A stretch of 64,000 nucleotides of DNA from Pseudoscleropodium purum. Its lineage: Eukaryota; Streptophyta; Bryopsida; Hypnales; Brachytheciaceae. The stretch is from the NCBI GenBank assembly GCA_963969395.1, contig OZ017802.1, forward strand, positions 19,003,410 through 19,067,409, written 5' to 3'. The notes beneath the pieces were generated by a model. It was given only the letters and a program-made list of their open reading frames with translations. It did not search any database and was not told the DNA's origin. A program made the position numbers and the translations under genes. Below are positions 49,660-60,142 of the stretch, piece by piece. The first letter of the stretch is position 1. Every line of letters begins with the position of its first letter.

Positions 49660-49919
49660 GCTACTATGTGAGCCGAGGATCTCAAACCTAAGCACCTACA
49701 TTATAGGTCCCCATATATTATTGACACCTTTTATGGTTACAGGCATGCCTATGTTGTAGGTGTTTGTGTTGTATATATTTATGTTATAGGCACCTTCCAT
49801 AGTATAGGGGACTTATGTTATAGGTACGTATACTATAGACACCTATAATGCTTGTAGGATACCTATTGACTCCTCAATTCAAGGCTCATAGGCTCACATT
49901 TCTAAGCTCACGCACTAGC
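49660..49919. mobile_element. R6 MITE (copy 3)
   Basis: The ends GCTACTATGTGAGC and GCTCACGCACTAGC are inverted repeats (11 of 14). The inner subterminal words (AAGGCTCATAGGCTCACATT) match copy 1 exactly or nearly so. The interior has expanded TATA-type palindromes (CCTATAATG, TATACTATAGACACC), making this the longest copy. Confidence 0.75.
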
Positions 49920-50559
49920 GTTGTTGAAAGTAAGAATCAACATTTGTAGGGTAGTAGAAGATACGCTATGCTCTTATTCTTTCTCATTCATCAACAAAAA
50001 AATTATGGAATTATTTCATGGAAACCCTCGGTTTTAATTTCAATTTTAGAAGGCACGTTATCTCAATTCTTATAATAGGAGAAGCTGCTTTGGGTCTTTT
50101 GAACCAACAGTGTGCTGAATGATTTCGATTTTGAATGTCGAATGTCCTTGAAACTTAGATCCCACTTGATGGACTAGTGCGCCAGCCTGTCCCTTACACC
50201 ACCTGCTAAAAATTCCTCCAAGAACTTTGGACCAACAGTGGGTCGAGTGGCATTGGGTTGACTAAAAATGATTTCAAATACCCCTCAAACAACTGAAAAA
50301 AACTTAGAAGATTTATCTCCAGAAATGGAATAAGTCTCCTTCAAGGAAGAAAAGCGTAAATTAAAAAATAAATTAAAGATTATAAACTTCAAAGTTACTC
50401 CTTGGTGTCCAAAAAATATATTAAATAAATAAAATTACCAATCTAATGCTCACAAATATGAAGAATAGTCATGTGAGTATTATTATTATTATTATATAAA
50501 AAAACATTTTGATTTTTTTTAGGACATGGTGAGTGTGTGGCTTCTTGTCAAAGATTGGA

Positions 50560-50597
50560 GGGGTTGGGGGTTTTGTGGGAGATAGGGTGGGGGAGGG
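50560..50597 (+). other. Predicted G-quadruplex motif
   Basis: Six G-runs of three or more (GGGG, GGGGG, GGG, GGG, GGGGG, GGG) with loops of 1-6 bases lie on the plus strand. This satisfies the standard G3+N1-7 pattern with spare runs. The surrounding 49920-50850 is a moderately GC-richer patch with no recognised gene. Confidence 0.8.
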
Positions 50598-50850
50598 CAT
50601 CACAAATGCAAATTAGAGTTTGTAAAACCTGGAGTTTATTCCAAGAAAAAGACCAAGAACAAATGGCAGAAAAACGAGGGTAAAGCGTTAAAGACAAAGA
50701 ACATAGAACCACGCACCGACCAAGCAAACAAATCCTATGATTACACAAATGATTTTTTAAAGTTGTGAGTTGTGACTTTGTCATGCTAGAAACCAAAGAA
50801 TGGGGAACATAACAATGTGTTATCAAACTTGAAAATTAGAGTTTGAATTT

Positions 50851-51524
50851 GATGCAAGTGTTTTTGGGGAAAAATTAAAATGAATTGTTCAATGAATTAT
50901 TCATCACTCAAAATGCATGGTGTTGATTTAAAAATATTGAAATACACTATACGTCTTTTTAAACTATATATAATGGTCTAAATACTGACTGGATTAAAAT
51001 TCCCAAGTGCACAAGAATTTATAGTACAGATGCAAAGGACTTTTGATTTTTTCATAAGATTCAAATTTCAAACAAAAATGTATGTGGTTTCTAGATATCA
51101 TTAAGTAGGGCAAATTTTAACATCTAATAAAAACTAAAATCTGAGTTTAAATTCCTTGTCTATATTTACAAAAATGAGTGTAGAACGGTTATTTAATTCA
51201 GATAATACTAATATTAATTCATAAAAGGCTATGTTACCTTTATTATTTTGTGTGTGTTTTCTTTTATGATCATTTTATAATTCCTATGGCATAACTTTTA
51301 TTTCAAAGTAAAAATAAATTACATTGTTTAATAGAGTCAAAAATCAAATATTGGTAAAGGAACAAGTGTATAAATTTTGAATAATGAACAGACTTACCAA
51401 CATACTAGTTGTTCTTTCAATATAATAAAATGAGATAAAATGATTCCATTATTATGCATGTAAGGTGGTTTGTATGTTTATAATTACTTGAAATTGTGAA
51501 GTTTGTATAAATGGAATCATACCA
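50851..51524. other. AT-rich intergenic DNA
   Basis: Nothing supported in this stretch. Confidence 0.5.
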
Positions 51525-52821
51525 TTAGCCCTTAAAGAACTAAGTCGGGTTTTTTTTTTTGGCAAGATAGCAATTTGGGGTAGCCCACTATAAATGGGAT
51601 TTTTGTTTTTTCATTTGAAATTTTTGCACAACAAGGGGGCTAGGTTATTCTTTAAGGTTCAACAATTTTCATAACTTTTCACTATATGGATAAGAAAACA
51701 TTTGTATGATATGTAGTTTTTTTCCCCGGTCAAGCAATTCAAGCAGATTAGAAAAACACTTTTTCATTTATTGAAATTTGAAATTGGTTATCTAGATTTA
51801 TACAAACATGAAAAGCTTTGAATCATTCTATTTTGATTAATGAGATGAAACTTATGAAGAGTTATAGTCTGCAGGAAGTTACGGATTCTCTACCCTAAAA
51901 TAAACTTTGAAGTCCTTTATTAAACTCAATTTTCAATATTTTGGGAAAATAAAATAAAATCATAGGGTACAAATTGTTTGTTACAACATTATAACCATTG
52001 GATTGACATTTTTCAATTCCATATCTAAATTCTTAAAAATTTAGTATTTAAAATCAATCTTTACTTTTTTTTCACTATCTAAGTTTTTCAAGAATGAATA
52101 TGTAATATTTTTTGTTGAAATTTTTTATATGTATTTCCAAATTATTTATTTAAAAAAATATAAAATAGTAGGATGTAGATTGTTTATTATAACATTGCAA
52201 CCATTGGGATTGGCATTTTTCAATTCCATAACTAAATTCTTTATAAATTAGTATTTTGAATCATTCTCTCTTTATTTCTATTTACTATTTTTTCCTAAAT
52301 GTTGTATAATTCCAAATGATCTGAATTTTTTCAAGCATATAACCAACTTGCCTTGAAAAATGAATCCAAAGAAGCACCATCATTTTGGAAATGTTTTCAT
52401 ACAAATTTGACCTTGTGAAGTGCAATTGCCTTATTTTTTGTAGGGCCTACATAAAGATTTTGTCAATTCAAATACTCATATCTTGCAATTTGTATGGTGG
52501 AAAATTCTAAAATATTTTCCACATCTTTCATTAGGAAAATTTAAAGCCTAGAGAGGTCTGCAAGTTTTGCACCCCAATGCAATTATAGAGGAATTTTTTT
52601 TTAATTTAAAAAAAAATAAATTGAAATATGACGTGGTACTACTAGTGCCACGTTAGCACTGCGTTAAATTTGACTATTTTTTAATACTTTTTTCCATTAC
52701 AAGATCATATGGTTACATATGTCTAAAAATGTTTTTTTTCCTAAAATTTGATACTTAAACTAGAAATTTCAATTTTGAAGCGTTTTTGATGAAAACATAG
52801 TCAAGGAACTTTAGGGGTTAA
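51525..52821 (-). mobile_element. R1-family element (inverted), rearranged and interrupted
   Basis: The right end GGAACTTTAGGGGTTAA is the 5' terminus on the minus strand and the left end TTAGCCCTTAAAGAAC is the 3' terminus. The interior matches the 39797 copy in reverse. It is about 370 bp longer than other copies because of an internal tandem duplication of about 200 bp (near-repeats of ATTGGGATTGGCATTTTTC and TTCAATTCCATA at about 51995 and 52200) and a nested R2 insertion at 52529-52694. Confidence 0.75.
52534..52694 (+). mobile_element. R2 element (copy 3), nested in R1
   Basis: The R2 words GGAAAATTTAAAGCC and TAGTGCCACGTTAGCAC are present. The pentamer CATTA borders the segment on both sides (52529-52533 and 52695-52699), and comparison with uninterrupted R1 copies confirms an insertion here. 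CATTA is also present at the start of the other two R2 copies, so it may belong to the element or reflect target preference. The 3' end is shorter than in copies 1 and 2. Confidence 0.6.
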
Positions 52822-54522
52822 AATTCATAAATTGTAGCAATGTCTCATGCTTATGATGTATTACAAATGTGATTTTTTTTTCTATGTAGATTTCTAATGT
52901 ATTGAGTTAGTAGAAATTAGATAGCATGATACTAATTACTTTTTTGAAACACTTGAATGTCATCTTAAAAGATAGACTTGAGCTAAGCAAGGCCCAAGTC
53001 TATTAATTGTCTTTTGGAGGGATAGTCACATAGTGTTATAATTCTAAAATCTAGATAAATCTTAATGTGGATAATTGCTTTCGAAGTCAAATGTCCATAA
53101 ATTTCAACCCACTCCTTAAGTAGTCAAAGCGTATAAGCTAAGTCTTTGTATTTGAACATCCAAACAAGAATTTGGTTGGAGCCTATTGTAACATATTTTA
53201 TGCTTCCAAGATGACAATTCTTAAAATTCACATTTTTTTACTATATTCTAAAACTACATTACTTTGAGATGTTGAGGGATTAAATTGTATGTAAAGTATT
53301 TTTTCATATTAGAAATGTGTATTGTTATGTTGGTAATGTTATTACCTTATATGAGTAAATAATCAAAAAATTTAGTATTTAAATAATGAGATAAAATTTT
53401 AGTACAAATTTCATAAGGCTTCTATATATTTGAGGAAATTTCAAAAATTTAAGTCCTTTAATTTGAATATTCATTCACATTAAAATTTTGACATTGACAC
53501 AAAATAATGATCATCCCATGATTGGAAATATTTTTTTCAACTAAAGATTTAGTGTTTGTGGTTACTTACATCAAGAAGACATACATAAATTAAAAACCAA
53601 AAATATAAATTTGTGTATACTATCATCAAAGTATAAATAGAAAAATGAAATAATGTATTTTAATTAGTTATAATCACAATTCAAACAAATGTGAATAGTT
53701 TTAGTTAGTGAAGTATTCAACCCACTGAAATAGATTTGTTAGTAGGGGCAATTACACATTTAGTTTAAGCAATAAGGATGTGAAGGACTAAAAGTGTTTG
53801 AAGAATGACCTCCTAGGCACATATTTATTCAGAAACCGGATGCCTTTTCATTGACCACCTGAGTGTCATTTCAGGGCCGCATCTTTCTAAGTGTAACAAA
53901 ACAACCATGCCACTTTTTCTAGTGGTAGAGGTCTAAACTTTAAATCAACAAACACCATTATATTGGTTGACTTCATGCTCGTGTTTGTTGTGTGAAAATA
54001 TGAAATCACTATTTTGAGATTCCTCTCTTTCACTGCAATGCTTTTATTTTTCAAATAAATTTTTTTGACTCGAAATAAAATATTTTTTCCAACCCTCTTC
54101 TTTCAGAGTACAATCAGAGAATATGATGTGCAGACCACTTTGTGACCTCAAAGGCTAAAAAGATATAACTCAGCCAGGGTCTTCCCTGTTTTTTTTTTCC
54201 TTTTTCTTCAGTTAACTTAAGGTGTACCCAGAAGACCAGAACACAATGAACCAGTAACCAAGTAATAATGAATAGCTACCATTATACGGTACAGTAACTT
54301 AATACCCCTTTGGGAAAAACACAGATTGCAGGGCTTCCAGACACTGGCAGAGTGACTTTGGGAATGCCAGGAGCACTGTAATAATAACTTTAATTAATTA
54401 ATACAGGTTCCAGTATTACAAAAATGTGTTGGGTGACTCGAGAGGCTCGCTTAGGCAGAAACCAAACTGGGTTGTTCATCAATACACACACACACGAAAA
54501 CATGGTGACACAAGTATCTCCG
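52822..54522. other. Intergenic DNA, AT-rich becoming mixed
   Basis: No gene or recognisable repeat. From about 53750 the composition becomes less AT-rich but frames remain short. Confidence 0.5.
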
Positions 54523-54957
54523 TCTCTTGACCCATAAAGATAATAGGTACCGTAGGAGAAGGTGCTCATTGGGCAAATTTCCACATCAGATTCTCAGGGG
54601 TCTACAATAGGACATCACCCTCACACCATTCACAAGATGACACATGGCACCTCTTTTTTTCAACATAAAAAATGGCTTTAACTTCATACCAAATCTGTCT
54701 TCCCCATAGGATAGGAAGATAGGTATGTCCAAAATCTCTTGCTACCCATAAAGATAAATAGGTACCCCATACATGAGGGTGTTCATTGGGCAACATTTCT
54801 AGGTCCAGATCTATAATATGTCATCTCACAACCATAAATAAGATGACACATGGCACTTTTTTTTTTTTTCTCTTCCAAATATACTACAAAAACGACTTTA
54901 ATTTAGTATCCAAACAAAAAAACCTGACCTTCACGTAGCATAGTAGGCATGTCCTAA
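54523..54957. repeat. Two-copy tandem duplication, period about 212 bp
   Basis: Unit 1 (54523-54734) and unit 2 (54735-54957) share TCTCTTG, CCCATAAAGATAA, AGGTACC, TCATTGGGCAA, AAGATGACACATGGCAC and a closing AGG(T/C)ATGTCC in the same order. The copies differ by many substitutions, so the duplication is not recent. No coding frame is conserved between them. Confidence 0.8.
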
Positions 54958-56160
54958 AACCCGCTCTCGCTCATGATTGTAGAAGCTCCGTGCCTCCATC
55001 AACCACGAAGCTTTTACCTTACCTCGAGTCAACACTCCCATCCCATTTACTTTTTTTTATGCCACGGAGAAAACCCTAAATAAATATCTTCGACACCCCC
55101 TACTTTGAAAATTCCAGAAGCTCCCTACTCTCCCCTTCCCATTCCACGGCAAAGTATGTTCTCCTTTTTTTTTCCCTTCCAGAAACAGACGGACACCCCC
55201 AGCCAGTCTCCTAGTAAGCCACACTACCTTACCTGTACCTTACCATGTAGCTAGACTGTTGAGTACACCTGTCCCACCCCATGTTGACGTACATCCTAGA
55301 CTTGGGAGGAAAGTACCGGAAAATAAACGTAGGCCGCAACTTGCATCAACACCAAATTTCAGTGTCTCCTTCACCTTCCCCGTTTTGAGGGTCATGACAT
55401 AGCATGCAATAAGTTAAGTTAAGGTACTTGCTTTTGTGTCTGTATCAAGCATCGACGTGGAAGTATGGAGGGAATTTGATTTTAATAATAATTAGGGTTT
55501 TGCAACAGGATCATGGGGCAACAGGATCAAACGAGCAATGGGTAGTTTACGGTATAAAAACTTGGGCTCTGGCTGGAGTGAAGGCAGGGGAGGGACGGAG
55601 GAAGCTTTGCATGGACAGAAGCTATCTGTGTCGCGAGGAAGGTGGAGTATAGGCACCTTGGTAACTTGAAAGACAAGACACTACTAAGGACAAAGTCTTA
55701 AATATTGGGTAGCTATGTTTAAGGTAACTTGGCCTACGAGAGGCACAATGGGAGGGACTTTCAATTGAATTCTATGTGTTAATAGAGTTAATCGTAAAAG
55801 GAAACCCCAATTTGAAATAGGGGTGTCAAAGGAAGGTATAACTAAGAATAGTGTAAAAGAAATGCAACACCCAATTCCATCGGACCTGGGTTTTGGTGCT
55901 TCAAGGAGTTTCGTCCCGTGTTTTTTTTTACAGTCCGGCTTTTGATCGTGCATTGTGCACACTTAAGAATTAACTCTCATATATTATTTCTCTTTTCAAA
56001 TGGGATGAAAGGAGTAAGAAATGGGTTGAGAATTGATAGAAAGTTTCTTATGCAGTGCAAACATGAATGTGGTATTGGGGAAAAGAATAGTAAGGTAGTG
56101 TGTGCTCTGAAAGCAATCATGACACAAAGGTACATTTTGCTTTCTTCTATGTACAAATAG
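54958..56160. other. Mixed-composition island, no recognised gene
   Basis: The region is pyrimidine-rich on the plus strand to about 55400, then balanced. Frames at 55428-55652 (+, 74 codons) and 55684-55962 (-, 92 codons) carry no recognised domain. A short direct repeat (GCAACAGGATCA) lies near 55501-55530. It has the look of a gene-proximal region, but no exon can be identified. Confidence 0.35.
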
Positions 56161-56460
56161 TGTACATTTCAAGAAGTGGTTGTTTGTAATGACCTCTACA
56201 TTTCAACTTCAAAATTTCGTAACTAATTCCACAAAGGTTCAAAGAATATGAAATGACTTGAATTACATGCCTATACCATTTTTCTTCCTATGAAAGTTTC
56301 ATGAAAATTATTTCAAGGAGTTTAGCTTTCTTGAAAAGGCAATCAACTCTTAAATGGTTGCTCTAAGAGTAGATTACCTTTAGTGAATGGTTTTTTCCTT
56401 CCCACGTTTCAATCACAACTCCTTTCTTGGCACAAATCACTAATTTTACTCAATTGTTAC

Positions 56461-56540
56461 TTGACCCCTAAAGAACCAGGGGTGCAAAACCTGCATGTTG
56501 TAAAATCCATCTAGTGGCCTTATGGTCCTTTAGGAGTTAA
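56461..56540. mobile_element. Minimal R1-end element of 80 bp
   Basis: TTGACCCCTAAAGAACCA (56461-56478) and TGGTCCTTTAGGAGTTAA (56523-56540) are 18-bp inverted repeats matching at 15 positions and resemble R1 termini. The flanking 10-mers CAATTGTTAC and CAAGTATTCC agree at 7 of 10 positions, possibly a decayed target duplication. Only about 44 bp separate the ends. Confidence 0.5.
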
Positions 56541-58194
56541 CAAGTATTCCCATTATGGACTTCAATTGAAAAGACAATAATAATGTGTTTGTAGTAATAG
56601 TTTAAAGAGTGAATGTCTAAATATTTAGTAGAGCTAAGACATGTGGTTATACAAATAACAACACTTTTATCTTTGAGTGCTTTGAAGTCCATATTTTGAA
56701 TAATGGATAAAGTGCTTCAAAGCAATATTTTGTCCAAAGGACTTTTCATTCATCAAAGATAATACTTTGGTCTTTAAAACATAGCCTCCCTATATCAATT
56801 TTATAAACTTGAGGTAAATGACATAGAGATATAAGCAAAAATATGCAAAACTCTAAAAAAGATTCAAACACTACTGAATTAACATCATCAAATATGTTTT
56901 TTGAAATTTTCAATTCACAAGGATTACAATAAAGAAAATATTGTAGATTATGGTGAGAGTTATATGTAAAGAGACTTATGAAAATAATACATTTTTTATT
57001 TGGGACAAGGAAATGAGCAATTAACTACCTATTTCTCTATTTCACTCATTTTTTGATTTAATGATTAAATAAATAAATAATTGTTATGATGAACAATTTA
57101 TAATTTGTTATCAAAGTTAATAATTTTAATTTTCTTTAAAAAATTATAAAAATCTAAAATTTGTATTTGTATTTGTTATTTTGTTGTGTCTTAAAAAATC
57201 TCTATTATTACATAAATGCTCGCATGAATGTTAAAATATTTATGGATTTAAATGAATGGATGCTCTTTACTTGGATAAGTTGAAAAAGGTACTCTATAAT
57301 CTTTTGAATTCTTCTTCAATCACTCTCAATTCATTTCATTTGATATTTTATTTTAATGTATATTACTATGAATTAAAACTAAATCATAATAAAATGATAA
57401 AAAAAACAATGGATATTATTTAATTCTAAAATCGTATTTGAAGGTGGTTTACATTGGGATTGTGTAAAGCAACTACAACAATTCTTCAAGCTTTGAATTG
57501 ACCAACGAAGGTTTTAAAAAAAAAAATCGAAATTATGTTCACATTTCATTAAAGGTTCATGGTATTCTTTGAAGATAAGTCCACTTGGAATCTAAGATGG
57601 TTATAGCAGATATTATTTTATGATTTAAAAAATTAATTTCCTATCTCCTCAAAAATAAGACAAATGAAATTATGGGAAACCACAATACTTCAAAACCTAA
57701 CAACTATAGATGTTGTTTATGTAATTGATTGTGTGATTTACTTTCTTGGTCCTAAAATAAAGACATTGGTATTATGATATTTCTCAAATCTCCAATGAGA
57801 CCTTATAAAATAAGATTACAATTTTTTTTTCCAGTCTCTGACTTACTTTTTATTTATTTATAGTGATTCAATAAAGAATAATGTTGTAAAATTATGTAGC
57901 CACTTTGCCAAGGTGTATGAGTGGGAAAGTAGGAGTTGAAGTTTCACCGATATCGGTGAACAACCCTATTGATGGAGACAAGTCAATTTTGAGGGAACCT
58001 AATACATGTGGATTTCTTATTGTATTCATCTCCACCCATTGGGGCACATAAAAGTGCAATTGCTATTTGCACCTATAACACCCCCTTGTGAGAAATTTCA
58101 TCACCCACCAATATATGTAAGGAGGCCCTCAGCCCTCTCTTTTCAAATTATTCAAATTATTGAAAAAGCAACTTAAAAGTCCCCCCCCCCTCCC
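56541..58194. other. AT-rich intergenic DNA upstream of the TOPLESS region
   Basis: No gene was recognised. An 18-bp perfect palindrome (TTCACCGATATCGGTGAA) lies at 57943-57960. Confidence 0.5.
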
Positions 58195-58271
58195 CGCCGA
58201 AGCTCTTGCCTTTGATCCCATGCACTGATTCCTCCATTCCATGAAAATTATCCATGTATTAAAAAAAAAAA
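58195..58271 (+). mobile_element. SINE-like element, family A (5'-truncated)
   Basis: Family A words are recognisable: GCTCTTGCCTTTGATCCCAT, TTCCATGAAAATTATCCATG and TATTAAAAAAAAAAA as the tail. It lies about 2 kb upstream of the TOPLESS start and is preceded by a run of 12 C residues. Confidence 0.6.
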
Positions 58272-58569
58272 TCCCCCCTTCCCCCAAAACAAAAAGCAAA
58301 CAACCAACCCCAACCCAACCCAAGCCAAGGAAACCCCAACACGTAACCCTAGACATGACACACTCATTTCCGGCCTTTCCCACTCCCCGCTTCCCCAGTC
58401 TCCCTCCCCAAAGCAGCCCTGGCTGTGGATGCTCCCCCCAGGCACGCATTTCGAGACCACTGAAGCACCAAGGCAAGTGGCCACCACCATGTCTCTTGAA
58501 TTGATGAACCCAGGAAGCCAGGAAGGAACGGAAGTTATGTTATCCCATGCATTCCACTTTCCAGATTAT

Positions 58570-58695
58570 TAACATGAAAGCAAATGCCAAGCCAAGCCAA
58601 GCGCCTCGCCCAGACGCCCAGACGCCCAGACCAGGAGGGTAGAGTAGGGTAGGGTCCTAGCCTCGCTAAACCTAGGCTAGGCTAACCTAGGTAGG
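58570..58695. repeat. Cluster of short tandem repeats near the promoter region
   Basis: Four simple repeats follow one another: GCCAA units (58585-58600), CCCAGACG units (58610-58631), GGGTAGAGTA-type units (58637-58653) and CCTAGGCTAGGCTAACC units (58671-58695). They mark the start of the GC-rich tract that continues to the TOPLESS start codon. Confidence 0.7.
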
Positions 58696-58784
58696 CCAGA
58701 GGCGCACATAATGCCAAGCCTAGGCCCCGCCAAAGGCGTCCCTTTCCTGACTCTTTCCCTCCGCTGGCCAGGACGACGACACAA

Positions 58785-58950
58785 GTTATAAGCCCCCACG
58801 CGCTTATATGAAAGCCTCTCGGATCGCGTATCCCTGGGTGATAAGCGCGCGCGCGTATCCACGCCGCGACAAGGGATACGTGATAAGCGCAGGAGCCGAT
58901 GGTGATACGCGGCGAGCGCGCATCCCCGCAGTGATAAGCGCAGAGATCCC
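58785..58950 (+). promoter_or_regulatory. Clustered GATAAGCGC motifs upstream of TOPLESS gene
   Basis: GATAAGCGC occurs at 58840, 58882 and 58933, with a variant GATACGC at 58904 and an inverted GCGCTTAT at 58800. The motif contains the plant I-box/GATA-factor core GATAAG. The repeats sit in imperfect units with GTATCC and CGCGCG between them, about 1.2 kb upstream of the start codon. Regulatory function is an inference from motif and position. Confidence 0.45.
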
Positions 58951-58999
58951 TTCCCAAGTACATGGCCGGCAGGTTGCAGGAGGGTCGCAGTCCACGCCA

Positions 59000-60142
59000 G
59001 GACGTGGTAGGTAGGTACTGAGCAGGTCGGAACAGAGGGTCCGTGCCGGAGTAGAAAAGGCAGAGCCCGAGCGGGCGCCGCTCCCCTTGTCTCGCGCTCT
59101 CGCGTTGCTCCTGCTGCCTCTCCCATTTTGGCTTCTCCCGCTTGTGGTTTGGGCTTGCTGCTGCTGCTGCTGCCGCCGTTGCGAGGACCGCTGCGGGCTT
59201 TGTGGTGGGCTTCAACGATACGGGCGGCTTCGGGAGCCAGTTATCGCATTTTTAGACGCCGTTTTGGATTAGTCTGCTTCCGTTGGGTGTGGTGGACGGG
59301 GCGTTTGGGAGATCGATGCGAGGAGAGCGTTTGGCGAGACTGTGCTGTCGTGTTTGGTGGCTGGAGGTGGCGTGTTAGCGCGGCAGAGGTGGGAGAGTTT
59401 GCGTCGCGGCGGGGGTGTGGTGACTGGGAGCCCCGGGCGATGTGGAGGTTGACTTATGGGGTTAGGGGTTGCACTTTTTGACAGGGAGTGCGAGAAGCTC
59501 GAGAGAGGTGCATCGGAAGAGGTGCGGCGGTGAGAGCCGTGCCGTGCGAGGGAGAGAATAGGGAGCGTTGTGTTCAAGCTGCAAGGGAGAGAGTGTGCGG
59601 ACGGAAATGAAGATAGTGCGGGCTGGATGAAAGAAGGGTCTGTGACGGTGAGGGAGCGTTGAAGGGAGCTCAGGGTCGGAAGGATAGGGGACGACCGGGG
59701 GAGGTTGGTTGGTTGTACTCGATATACGTTGGTGTTGGTGCCGTTGGGAGGAAGTGGAGGTGTACTGTCTGCACTTCAGTTGGTTCTTGGTTGGATGCGA
59801 CTTGACTGTGAGAGCTTCAAGTACTAGCGAACTCGGATTTGAGCGTCCATTTTGGACGCAGGTGATATATCTATTCCTGGGCGTGTTAGTTTTGGGGAGA
59901 AAGGGCAGTTTTGGTTTAGTTTTGGTCGGGAGCAATTTAGGCCGTTACAAGCTTGCGCGGGTGAGGAGTAAGGAGGCGCTGTGCGGTTCTGTGACCTAGC
60001 GGAAAGGGCGGGAAATCTCAGTGTGGAACAGACGCTGCTGGAACCTCAGGGAGGGGGAAGAGTTCTCTACAAATAAATGAAGGTGATATTTTAGGAGGAG
60101 GCACGAATCATCGAGAGCGAGGTAGCCGACAAGCAGGGGACA
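59000..60142 (+). promoter_or_regulatory. GC-rich promoter / 5' leader of the TOPLESS gene
   Basis: The 1.1 kb before the start codon is GC- and G-rich with many CpG dinucleotides, unlike the AT-rich intergenic DNA. The transcription start could not be located, and no clear TATA box is seen. Several ATG-started frames (59128-59481 and 59709-59999 +) would be upstream ORFs if the transcript starts early. A very short one of five codons (60077-60094) lies 48 bp before the main ATG. A leader intron is possible but could not be defined. Long frames on the minus strand here are products of the GC bias. Confidence 0.5.

Noticed and set aside
58211..58232. Resemblance to a plant miR408-like word (ATGCACTG followed by CCTC)
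   Set aside because: The word lies within the family A SINE body, the match breaks after eight bases and there is no foldback arm.
58677..59215. Long overlapping minus-strand frames (149 and 177 codons) in the GC-rich region upstream of the TOPLESS gene
   Set aside because: They overlap each other in different frames, are alanine/arginine/proline-biased by composition, and contain peptide repeats that simply reflect the GATAAGCGC DNA repeats.
59128..59481. 117-codon plus-strand frame starting MASPACGLGLLLLLLP
   Set aside because: The leucine run comes from a CTG/CTGC repeat in GC-rich DNA. No signal-peptide protein with supporting domains follows. Kept only as a possible upstream ORF.
59462..59935. 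157-codon minus-strand frame
   Set aside because: Serine/proline/threonine-rich translation of a G-rich leader, with no domain; it lies antisense to the expected 5' leader of the co-repressor gene.
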